A stretch of 6,911 bases of DNA, taken from positions 1 to 6,911 of the forward strand of contig CAKRJM010000117.1 of the NCBI GenBank assembly GCA_934351765.1, written 5' to 3'. Numbering within the stretch: position 1 is the first letter of the stretch; the number at the start of each line of letters is the position of its first letter. This stretch comes from an uncultured Lachnospiraceae bacterium (GTDB lineage Bacteria > Bacillota > Clostridia > Lachnospirales > Lachnospiraceae). The notes beneath the pieces were generated by a model, which was given only the letters and a program-made list of their open reading frames with translations, did no database searches and was not told the origin of the DNA. A program made the position numbers and the translations under genes. Of the stretch, positions 1 to 4,876 are shown piece after piece.

Positions 1-1137
1 AAACGGCGTGATGGGTTCTTTATCAGGGGCGATAACCCGCTTCATCATCTCGTCCCGTACCATGAAGTTGGTAGCACAGGTATCCTCATCAATGAGGAAT
101 AAACGGGAGCCGGATTCGATCCCTTCCATGACACCGGCTGCCTGGGAAGTGCTTCCGCTGGCATCGGCGGTAGAAAAGCAGGTAGTGTCCTTACCGCCCG
201 GAAGGTTATTGATGAATGGGGAAATATCCACATTCCGGATGCTTCTTCCTTCTTCAGCACGGAGCTTGACTGCGGAAGCGTCGGTCACAACGAACTCCCT
301 CCCGTCTCCGGCGATATGGTTATAGACACCGGCTTCCAGTGCTTTTAACAGTGTGGATTTTCCGTGGTAGCCGCCGCCGGTGATCAGCGTGATCCCGCGC
401 CGGATTCCCATGCCGTTAACAGATCCGCGGTGAGGAAGGGGGATGGTGACGGAGAGAGAAGCCGGGCTTTTAAAGGGAACAGCATGGGCTAACGGTGTGT
501 CGGAGACGCCGCTGGTTCGGGGGAGAACCGATCCGTCTGCCACAAAGGCGCAGAGATCATGGGCCGAAAGATACCGGCGGAGCGCCTGCTGATCTTCATA
601 AAGCTCGATGGCTGCGGTGAGCGCTTTTTCATCGGTATTTCGTTTATAAAGGGCATCGCTGGCACAGCGGGGCAGATAGTCAAAGAGGATCTTTCGGAGC
701 TCTTTGGCATTGATGGTGCGTCCATTGGCCGGGAAACCGGCTTCAAAGCGCATGAGGATCGTATTGCCCTCCATGCTGCAGCCTGTGCGGCGAAGAACGG
801 TCTGGCCGCAGCGGGTGGTAAAGATGGCGCCGCTTTTTCCGGAGCCCTTTGCCTGGAAGGAATAACGGAGGACGGCCTTTTCAAACCTGCGGAGAAGAAA
901 ATCACAGAATGCACACATCCTGTCAGGTGTCATCCAGAGCTCCTCGGAGAATCCGGCTGCTTTTCCGTCAATCCGGATCGTTAAACGGGAGGGGGAAGCA
1001 AAGGGATCCCCCTGGACGTGATCGATGGAGAGAATATAAGTATGGAACCGATAGCTTCCTTTTAACGTTTTATAGGCCGGATAGCTTTTCCGGTCGATGT
1101 CTCGGAGCATCTGCTCCAGATCTGCGGATGTTTTCAT
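1..1137 (-). CDS. Predicted ABC-class ATPase (COG3044-type), 3' end outside window
   Basis: The minus strand is open from an ATG at 1137 to the window edge, giving 379 codons with no stop; the family is usually about 550-570 aa, so the C-terminal third is missing. A typical Walker A lies at residues 254-262 (GGGYHGKST), an ABC-signature-like motif at 327-335 (ASGSTSQAAG region) and a Walker B with catalytic-type acids at 346-352 (LFLIDED). The SGSTSQ signature replacing LSGGQ is characteristic of the stand-alone 'predicted ATPase of the ABC class' family. Residues 1-240 form the family's own N-terminal region. No membrane segment or signal peptide is seen, so a cytosolic enzyme is likely. Its substrate is unknown, and nothing here links it to transport. 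The start is fixed by an in-frame TAA three codons upstream; no Shine-Dalgarno precedes it. It is transcribed divergently from rpsB. The family assignment is secure, the biological role is not. Confidence 0.93.
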   Translation of the reverse strand, partial: MKTSADLEQMLRDIDRKSYPAYKTLKGSYRFHTYILSIDHVQGDPFASPSRLTIRIDGKAAGFSEELWMTPDRMCAFCDFLLRRFEKAVLRYSFQAKGSGKSGAIFTTRCGQTVLRRTGCSMEGNTILMRFEAGFPANGRTINAKELRKILFDYLPRCASDALYKRNTDEKALTAAIELYEDQQALRRYLSAHDLCAFVADGSVLPRTSGVSDTPLAHAVPFKSPASLSVTIPLPHRGSVNGMGIRRGITLITGGGYHGKSTLLKALEAGVYNHIAGDGREFVVTDASAVKLRAEEGRSIRNVDISPFINNLPGGKDTTCFSTADASGSTSQAAGVMEGIESGSRLFLIDEDTCATNFMVRDEMMKRVIAPDKEPITPF

Positions 1138-1211
1138 GATCGTTTACGGCATAAGCGCCTTATGTCAGGGCGGTTCAGCCATACTCCTTTCCGGCAGCAG
1201 ATTCTCTGCCG
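1138..1211 (-). promoter_or_regulatory. Structured leader of the ATPase gene with displaced Shine-Dalgarno and mini-ORFs
   Basis: Reading the minus strand, a hairpin CGGCAG/CTGCCG (1211-1206 with 1197-1192) is followed at once by a good AAAGGAG (1190-1184). That Shine-Dalgarno is only 1 nt from an ATG opening a five-codon frame (MAEPP, 1182-1165) and 46 nt from the ATPase start. A 6-bp dyad with a 3-nt loop (CATAAG/CTTATG, 1164-1150) follows, then ATG CCG TAA (1152-1144). The ATPase ATG itself has no clear Shine-Dalgarno. The elements are real in sequence; any regulatory role is inference. Confidence 0.35.
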
Positions 1212-1224
1212 CATACTGATTTCT

Positions 1225-1254
1225 ATTTTAACGCAGATCCGCGTCAACAGGCAA
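1225..1254 (-). promoter_or_regulatory. Candidate sigma-A promoter for the ABC-class ATPase
   Basis: On the minus strand TTGCCT (1254-1249) and TAAAAT (1230-1225) are separated by 18 bp. Transcription would start near 1218, giving a leader of about 80 nt before the ATG at 1137. The -35 matches consensus at four of six positions and the -10 at five. It lies back to back with the rpsB promoter, about 50 bp away. Prediction from sequence only. Confidence 0.5.
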
Positions 1255-1291
1255 GAGCGAAAAAGGGAAAATAAACGGGAATGGAAGATGG

Positions 1292-1354
1292 AAGGCTGAA
1301 AAAATGCTTGCATTTCCGGACTCCTTATGATAAAATGATAAGGCTGAAAAAATG
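1292..1354 (+). repeat. Perfect 15-bp direct repeat bracketing the rpsB promoter
   Basis: AAGGCTGAAAAAATG occurs at 1292-1306 and again at 1340-1354, 48 bp apart start to start. The first copy ends 1 bp before the -35 hexamer. The second covers the predicted transcription start and the first nucleotides of the transcript. Flanking bases differ, so this is an exact 15-mer rather than a longer imperfect duplication. It could be a pair of operator sites, an initial-transcribed-region signal, or a remnant of local duplication. Confidence 0.85.
1308..1336 (+). promoter_or_regulatory. rpsB-tsf promoter with extended -10
   Basis: TTGCAT (1308-1313) and TAAAAT (1331-1336) are spaced by exactly 17 bp, and TGA at 1328-1330 supplies an extended -10 element. 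The predicted start is near 1343, giving a leader of about 105 nt before rpsB. An overlapping TATGAT at 1326-1331 would leave only 12 bp to the -35 and is not preferred. Both hexamers lie inside the interval bounded by the 15-bp direct repeat. Confidence 0.75.
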
Positions 1355-1357
1355 TCA

Positions 1358-1418
1358 CGCAGATGGATTCTCAGGATGGTGCTGCGAAAGCAGTCTCCGG
1401 GGAAAAAGGAAATCTGCG
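1358..1418 (+). promoter_or_regulatory. Long structured hairpin in the rpsB 5' leader
   Basis: The leader folds by eye into one extended hairpin. CGCAGAT (1358-1364) pairs perfectly with ATCTGCG (1412-1418). TTCTC (1368-1372) pairs with GGGAA (1400-1404), including one G-U. GGA (1374-1376) pairs with TCC (1396-1398). CTGC (1382-1385) pairs with GCAG (1390-1393) around a GAAA tetraloop, with a G-U pair beneath. Internal loops are 3/7 nt, 1/1 nt and about 4/1 nt. The fold ends 16 nt before the Shine-Dalgarno. Leaders of rpsB are known targets of S2 autoregulation in some bacteria (E. coli is the studied case); the same role here is inferred from position. It does not look like an intrinsic terminator, because no T-tract follows. 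Confidence 0.55.
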
Positions 1419-1447
1419 GAAGATCAAACCACATGGAGGAAAAAAAC

Positions 1448-2179
1448 ATGAGCGTAATTTCTATGAAGCAGCTGCTGGAAGCAGGCGTACACTTCGGACA
1501 CCAGACAAGAAGATGGAACCCTAAGATGGCTCCTTATATCTACACCGAGAGAAACGGGATCTATATCATCGACCTTCAGAAGTCTGTAGGCATGGTAGAC
1601 GACGCTTACAAGGCTGTTGCTGATATCGCTGCAAACGGCGGAAACATCCTGTTCGTAGGTACAAAGAAGCAGGCTCAGGACGCAATCCAGGCAGAGGCAG
1701 AGCGCTGTGGTATGTTCTATGTAAACCAGAGATGGCTCGGCGGTATGCTGACCAACTTCAAGACCATCCAGAGCCGTATCCAGAGACTTCGTGCTATCGA
1801 GAAGATGCAGGAGGACGGAACCTTCGATGTACTTCCCAAGAAGGAAGTTATCGCTCTGAAGAAAGAGCTTGAGAAGTTAGAGAAGAACCTTGGCGGTATC
1901 AAGGATATGAAGAAGATTCCCGATGCAATCTTCATCGTTGACCCCAAGAAGGAAAGAATCTGCGTACAGGAAGCTCACGCACTGGGAATCCCGCTGATCG
2001 GTATCTGCGATACCAACTGCGATCCCGAAGAGCTGGATTATGTAATCCCGGGTAACGATGATGCAATCCGTGCCGTTAAGCTGATCGTTTCCAAGATGGC
2101 AGACGCTGTGATCGAAGCAAAGCAGGGCGAGGAAGTAACCGAGGAAGCTGCAGAGGCTGAGGAGAACGCAGAGGCATAA
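1448..2179 (+). CDS. rpsB: 30S ribosomal protein S2
   Basis: This encodes 243 aa of ribosomal protein S2, a late-assembling protein on the solvent side between head and body of the 30S subunit. The N-terminal signature [19 protein letters not shown] (9-27), the block [10 protein letters not shown] (71-80), [14 protein letters not shown] (91-104) and the second signature region around PDAIFIVDP and [19 protein letters not shown] (158-206) are all present. The middle lysine/glutamate helices (131-156) match the coiled-coil hairpin of S2, and the tail from 227 is strongly acidic. The start at 1448 follows GGAGGA (1435-1440) by 7 nt. The frame stays open upstream to 1352, but that extension is the structured leader and would add 32 unrelated residues. 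tsf follows after 39 nt with no terminator, so the two are cotranscribed. Confidence 0.98.
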   Translation: MSVISMKQLLEAGVHFGHQTRRWNPKMAPYIYTERNGIYIIDLQKSVGMVDDAYKAVADIAANGGNILFVGTKKQAQDAIQAEAERCGMFYVNQRWLGGMLTNFKTIQSRIQRLRAIEKMQEDGTFDVLPKKEVIALKKELEKLEKNLGGIKDMKKIPDAIFIVDPKKERICVQEAHALGIPLIGICDTNCDPEELDYVIPGNDDAIRAVKLIVSKMADAVIEAKQGEEVTEEAAEAEENAEA

Positions 2180-2218
2180 AGAATTTTCCGGACATACCGA
2201 AAGAAAGGATGTAAGATT

Positions 2219-3154
2219 ATGGCAGCAATTACAGCAGCAATGGTAAAAGAGTTAAGAGAAGAAACCGGCGCCGGCATGATGGACTGCAAGAAGGCACTGG
2301 CAGCCAACGATGGTAATATGGAAGCAGCCGTTGAGTTCCTGAGAAAGAACGGACAGGCTAAGGCTGAAAAGAAAGCAAGCAGAATCGCAGCCGAGGGTCT
2401 TGTAAAGACTGTGATTGACGGAAATAAGGCAGCAATCGTTGAGGTAAACTCCGAGACAGACTTCGTTGCCAAGAATGAAACGTTCCAGACATACGTTGCA
2501 GAAGTCGCTGCTCAGGCAGTTGCTTCCGATGCAGCAGATATGGACGCTTTCATGGCAGAGGCATGGAAGGCAGACGCTTCCAAGACTGTTAAGGATGCTC
2601 TGGTTGAGAAGATCGCCGTAATCGGTGAGAACTTAAAGATCAGACGCTTTGAGAAGATCGAAGAGAACAACGGCTGCATCGTGGATTACATCCACATGGG
2701 CGGCAAGATCGGCGTTCTTGTTGACGTTGAGACTGACGTTGTAAACGATGAGATCAAAGAGATGGCAAAGAACGTTGCTATGCAGGTTGCAGCTCTGAAT
2801 CCCAAGTATGTGGACAGAAGCGAGATCAGCGAAGAGTACATTGCCCATGAGAAAGAGATCCTGATGGCTCAGATCCAGAACGATCCCAAGGAATCCCAGA
2901 AGCCTGCAAAGGTAATCGAGGGCATGATCAACGGCCGTATCAATAAGGAAATGAAGGACATCTGCCTGGTAGATCAGGTATATGTAAAGGCTGAGGACGG
3001 AAAGCAGACCGTTGGCAAGTATGTTGCAGAAGTAGCAAAGGCCTGCGGCGCAAAGGTTTCCATCAAGGGCTTCGTTCGCTACGAGACCGGTGAAGGCCTC
3101 GAAAAGAAGAATGATGATTTCGCAGCAGAGGTAGCCGCTCAGGCTGGAATGTAA
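2219..3154 (+). CDS. tsf: Translation elongation factor Ts
   Basis: This encodes 311 aa of EF-Ts, the guanine nucleotide exchange factor that releases GDP from EF-Tu in the cytosol. The N-terminal UBA-like domain covers about residues 5-45, with the family pattern ELREETGAGMMDCKKAL. The EF-Tu-contacting motif TDFVAKN is intact at 80-86, with Asp81 and Phe82 at the positions that displace Mg2+ in the known complex. The core continues to the C-terminal module ending near 300. It is somewhat longer than the 283-aa E. coli protein, within the range for Firmicutes. AAAGGA (2204-2209) lies 9 nt before the ATG. The gene is directly downstream of rpsB, the near-universal order. It ends in a strong terminator; the common downstream partner pyrH is not found here. 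Confidence 0.98.
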   Translation: MAAITAAMVKELREETGAGMMDCKKALAANDGNMEAAVEFLRKNGQAKAEKKASRIAAEGLVKTVIDGNKAAIVEVNSETDFVAKNETFQTYVAEVAAQAVASDAADMDAFMAEAWKADASKTVKDALVEKIAVIGENLKIRRFEKIEENNGCIVDYIHMGGKIGVLVDVETDVVNDEIKEMAKNVAMQVAALNPKYVDRSEISEEYIAHEKEILMAQIQNDPKESQKPAKVIEGMINGRINKEMKDICLVDQVYVKAEDGKQTVGKYVAEVAKACGAKVSIKGFVRYETGEGLEKKNDDFAAEVAAQAGM

Positions 3155-3198
3155 GAGGATTATTAGAAACGTTTTGTTAGTAAAAAATTGAAATTCTG

Positions 3199-3265
3199 AA
3201 AAGGCTCTGGAAGCCTTGCAGATCAACACTTTTGAGGTTGACGCAAGGATTCCGGGGCCTTTTTT
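3199..3265 (+). terminator. Very long intrinsic terminator after rpsB-tsf
   Basis: The arms 3199-3219 and 3243-3263 pair over 21 positions with one G-A mismatch and two G-U pairs. A second short stem TCAAC/GTTGA (3223-3227 with 3237-3241) sits inside, leaving a 9-nt loop. T residues at 3260-3265 form the tail. On the minus strand the same stem is followed by TTTT and a second T run within about 20 nt, so it may also stop transcription from the opposing HTH gene. The stem is longer than an ordinary terminator needs. Confidence 0.85.
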
Positions 3266-3343
3266 GGTTGGTAAAAAAGAACCGTAAAAAACTGAGATGT
3301 CTGTAAGCTGCTGATAAAATATCTGAGGAACAGTTGAAGGTTT

Positions 3344-3634
3344 TTAGAAATAGTGGTAATAGGTAGAATCGTGGAGATCATATTCAGAAGCTGGCTGCGA
3401 GTCTGTTCGTGGATTGGCAGACGGTGGAATATAAATAATCAGATCTCCGATTTTTACATGAAAGTAGCAGCAGAGCTTGCAGATTAGTCCGACGTCCAGT
3501 CGCTGAAATTCATCTCGACAATAACGGTTAAAGTTGGAACGTGGAATGTCAAGATCTTTGCAGATCTGATTTTTGCTGATTCCTTTTTCCACCAGAAGCT
3601 CGTTAATTTTTAAGTGCAAAGATCCATATTCCAT
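3344..3634 (-). CDS. Small Cro/C1-type helix-turn-helix protein
   Basis: This encodes 96 aa, likely a DNA-binding regulator. Residues 6-66 fit a XRE/HTH_26-like domain: LKINELLVEKGISKNQICKD gives helices 1-2, DIPRSNFNRYCRDE (29-42) the recognition helix region, and LDVGLICKLCCYFHVKIGDLI (46-66) the closing helices with the usual 'cell/col-hyf-v-igdli' pattern. The last 26 residues are polar and end in a Tyr/His-rich tail (STYYHYF), with no recognisable domain. AAAGGAG (plus coordinates 3642-3648) lies 7 nt from the ATG, which fixes the start. It is convergent with tsf and in the same direction as the GntR gene, but a terminator separates it from the latter, so it is probably monocistronic. 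Its target is unknown; autoregulation is plausible given the repeats just upstream. Cysteines cluster at 39, 52, 55 and 56. Confidence 0.8.
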   Translation of the reverse strand: MEYGSLHLKINELLVEKGISKNQICKDLDIPRSNFNRYCRDEFQRLDVGLICKLCCYFHVKIGDLIIYIPPSANPRTDSQPASEYDLHDSTYYHYF

Positions 3635-3662
3635 GAAAAAACTCCTTTACTTTTATAAATGG

Positions 3663-3691
3663 ATTATATATAATGATTACATAAAAAGTAA
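3663..3691 (-). promoter_or_regulatory. Candidate promoter of the small HTH gene
   Basis: On the minus strand a perfect TATAAT (3668-3663) lies 29 nt upstream of the ATG. At 17 bp spacing the -35 position holds TTACTT (3691-3686), a poor match, so the promoter may be weak or need help. The short distance to the Shine-Dalgarno leaves a leader of only about 20 nt. Several other TATA-like hexamers further upstream could serve instead. Confidence 0.5.
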
Positions 3692-3692
3692 T
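3676..3692. promoter_or_regulatory. ATTAC-N7-GTAAT dyad over the HTH promoter
   Basis: ATTAC (3676-3680) and GTAAT (3688-3692) form a perfect inverted repeat with 7 bp between arms. It overlaps the -35 and spacer of the predicted promoter of the small HTH gene. A 17-bp dyad in this position is a typical size and place for a Cro/C1-type autoregulatory operator. Binding is inference. Confidence 0.4.
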
Positions 3693-3717
3693 TCACTATA
3701 TATGGACTCACTATATA
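3693..3717. repeat. Two 10-bp direct repeats upstream of the HTH promoter
   Basis: TCACTATATA occurs at 3693-3702 and 3708-3717, 15 bp apart start to start and starting 1 bp beyond the ATTAC/GTAAT dyad. Read on the gene's strand it is TATATAGTGA twice, upstream of the -35. It may be an activator or repressor site. AT-rich sequence raises the chance of coincidence, but 10 of 10 identity this close together is notable. Confidence 0.6.
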
Positions 3718-3775
3718 GACAGTACACGAAATAGAAGTTAAAAATTGCAGATTGAAAATAATGGAGCATATCAAA

Positions 3776-3811
3776 GCAGATAAACGAAAATGTTTATCTG
3801 CAATTCTTTTT
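3776..3811 (+). terminator. Perfect 10-bp hairpin with T-tail in the gene-free interval
   Basis: GCAGATAAAC (3776-3785) and GTTTATCTGC (3792-3801) pair perfectly around a 6-nt GAAAAT loop, followed by AATTCTTTTT (3802-3811). On the plus strand it looks like an intrinsic terminator, yet no plus-strand gene precedes it. A third segment ATTGCAGAT (3744-3752) can also pair perfectly with ATCTGCAAT (3796-3804), giving a mutually exclusive 9-bp alternative. It could end a short plus-strand RNA, or be a leader element of a longer minus-strand transcript of the HTH gene. The rest of 3720-3850 shows no gene. Confidence 0.45.
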
Positions 3812-3850
3812 GGAAAAAAAGGACCTTTTTGGATATGATTCGAACGGAAT

Positions 3851-3890
3851 GAAAATAAAAAAGAACCCTGAATATCAGGATTCCTTTTAT
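3851..3890 (-). terminator. Terminator of the GntR-family gene, possibly bidirectional
   Basis: GAACCCTGA (3863-3871) pairs with TCAGGATTC (3875-3883) with one C-A mismatch and a 3-nt loop. On the minus strand the stem is followed by a run of T with one interruption (3862-3851), ending about 50 nt beyond the stop codon at 3933. On the plus strand CTTTTATT follows, so it could work both ways. Confidence 0.75.
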
Positions 3891-3932
3891 TCTAGTTCTA
3901 TTTAAGAAATGCTGCCAGCTGTGAATGGAAGA

Positions 3933-4586
3933 TCATTGCCCTTTTTTAATGATCATGGTAACACTTTGGATATGATCTTCTAGAATTTGTTTGCATTTGG
4001 AAAGATTTTTCTGCTTGAATGCGTCCATAAATGTAAGATGAGATTCCGCAGCAGTTGTAAAGTCTCGTCCGCATAACGGCACAAACAGGTAGTTGGCAAC
4101 GATAAAGCGATTTTGGATGCGTTTGTAAATATCAATCAGGAACTCGTTGCAACTGAAACTAACCAGAAGTTTATGAAATTTTAAATCAGTTTTATTAAAT
4201 TCCAGATAGTTTCCACTATCACTGTAAGTTTTGGAAAGCAGGGCGATCTCTTCAAGTTTTTGTTCATCTTCTGAAAAATCTTGTGGAGAAGCATTACGGA
4301 AAATCAGGTCAAGAGCGTAATGTTCCAGATGAGTACGGACATCACAAATCTGAGAAATTTGTTCGGATGTATATTCTGGAACACGGACCCGTCCATTTCG
4401 GAGAATCTCGAGAATACCATCACTGGCAAGAAGCTTTACAGCTTGAACAACAGGAGTTCGGCTGACACCGTACTTTTCGGCGAAAGAATCCAGAAGAATT
4501 TGCTCGCCCATTTCATATTCGTGTTGAATTAAAGAATTGATGATCTGATCATAAATAACAACATCAAGATTTTGCTTAAGATTCAT
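3933..4586 (-). CDS. GntR-family transcriptional regulator, FadR subfamily with FCD domain
   Basis: This encodes a 217-aa cytosolic DNA-binding regulator. The N-terminal winged helix spans about residues 8-70: IYDQIINSLI, the turn at YGVSRTP (39-45), LLASDGILE and the wing NGRVRVPE. The rest (about 75-210) is an all-helical FCD ligand domain. Its metal-binding set is complete: Asp134 and His138 in DLKFH, His183 in ESHL and His205 in EDH, so metal-assisted binding of a carboxylate-type ligand is expected from the family. The canonical V-R-E-A of the recognition helix reads V-V-Q-A here (46-49), losing an arginine that contacts DNA in FadR. The ATG at 4586 follows AGAGAGG by 8 nt; the frame opens upstream to 4655, but that extension has no domain content. 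It is divergent from the LivJ-type importer genes, which it probably controls. The ligand is unknown. Confidence 0.92.
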   Translation of the reverse strand: MNLKQNLDVVIYDQIINSLIQHEYEMGEQILLDSFAEKYGVSRTPVVQAVKLLASDGILEILRNGRVRVPEYTSEQISQICDVRTHLEHYALDLIFRNASPQDFSEDEQKLEEIALLSKTYSDSGNYLEFNKTDLKFHKLLVSFSCNEFLIDIYKRIQNRFIVANYLFVPLCGRDFTTAAESHLTFMDAFKQKNLSKCKQILEDHIQSVTMIIKKGQ

Positions 4587-4672
4587 AGCGTATACCTCTC
4601 TTTTTAAATGGCATAGTCTGCCTGAATATCCCTTTTCTAATTCTAAAACACACATAAATTAGACTTTTGAAT

Positions 4673-4701
4673 ATCGTAACACAGGATAATGTAAAATACA
4701 A
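4673..4701 (-). promoter_or_regulatory. GntR gene promoter with overlapping TGTA-N3-TACA palindrome
   Basis: On the minus strand TTGTAT (4701-4696) and TACGAT (4678-4673) are spaced by 17 bp, and TGT just upstream of the -10 gives an extended -10. The start would be near 4666, with a leader of about 80 nt. The perfect palindrome TGTA-AAA-TACA (4690-4700) overlaps the -35, a natural place for autorepression. An 8-bp repeat TGAATATC (4668-4675 and 4623-4630) and a CTAATT/AATTAG dyad (4637-4642, 4657-4662) lie in the same leader. Confidence 0.55.
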
Positions 4702-4709
4702 TAGAAAAT

Positions 4710-4747
4710 AATAAAAAATAAAAAATTTTTAATAAAAAATAAAAAAT
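4710..4747 (+). repeat. Duplicated A-tract block upstream of the importer promoter (UP-like element)
   Basis: AATAAAAAATAAAAAAT (17 bp) occurs at 4710-4726 and 4731-4747, exactly 21 bp apart, about two helical turns. Four A6 tracts and one T5 tract result. The block ends 2 bp before the -35 hexamer, where UP elements bind the RNA polymerase alpha subunit, and it should bend the DNA. It may equally shield the divergent GntR promoter. Confidence 0.7.
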
Positions 4748-4749
4748 CA

Positions 4750-4778
4750 TTGACAGATAGAGTTTGTGCGGTTATCAT
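4750..4778 (+). promoter_or_regulatory. Strong sigma-A promoter for the amino-acid-type importer
   Basis: A perfect TTGACA (4750-4755) and TATCAT (4773-4778) are spaced by exactly 17 bp. Transcription would start near 4785, giving a leader of about 92 nt. With the A-tract block directly upstream this is the strongest predicted promoter in the window. Confidence 0.85.
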
Positions 4779-4797
4779 AAAAACATAATCAAGAAAC

Positions 4798-4840
4798 GGG
4801 AAAAACCATTCAAAACAACCAAAGAATTGGAACATTTCCC
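4798..4840 (+). promoter_or_regulatory. Hairpin in the leader of the binding-protein gene
   Basis: GGGAAA (4798-4803) pairs with TTTCCC (4835-4840). Inside it CCATTC (4806-4811) pairs with GAATTGG (4824-4830) with one bulged T, leaving a 12-nt A/C-rich loop. No T-tract follows, and the Shine-Dalgarno (4862-4868) is outside the stem, so it is more likely a 5' stabiliser than a terminator. It matches no riboswitch I recognise. Confidence 0.35.
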
Positions 4841-4876
4841 AGTATGTATCAAGATTTATAGAAGGAGGAAGGTAAA

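Noticed and set aside
559..984. 141-codon plus-strand open frame opposite the ATPase gene
   Set aside because: It is antisense to a coding frame with clear Walker A/B motifs, has no Shine-Dalgarno or family motif, and is explained by high GC and frame overlap.
1352..1447. In-frame N-terminal extension of S2 from an ATG at 1352
   Set aside because: No Shine-Dalgarno at 1352; it falls near the transcription start and inside the leader hairpin. The S2 family begins at the 1448 ATG, which has GGAGGA at 7 nt.
2633..3229. 198-codon minus-strand open frame opposite tsf
   Set aside because: It is the reverse complement of the conserved EF-Ts core and runs into the terminator; it is a codon-usage shadow.
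3806..3833. Repeated CTTTTTGGA and an AAAAAGG/CCTTTTT dyad with a 1-nt gap
   Set aside because: Low-complexity A/T runs; the dyad cannot form a normal loop and I see no functional context for it.
3761..3838. 25-codon frame (MEHIKADKRK... to ...GPFWI) on the plus strand, considered as a small peptide gene
   Set aside because: No Shine-Dalgarno and no clear promoter. Much of it lies inside the 3776-3801 hairpin and its T-tail, so the reading frame is probably incidental.
4587..4655. Upstream start of the GntR gene at 4655 (23 extra residues)
   Set aside because: The extra residues have no family counterpart, and the start at 4586 has AGAGAGG at 8 nt and a typical distance to the winged helix.
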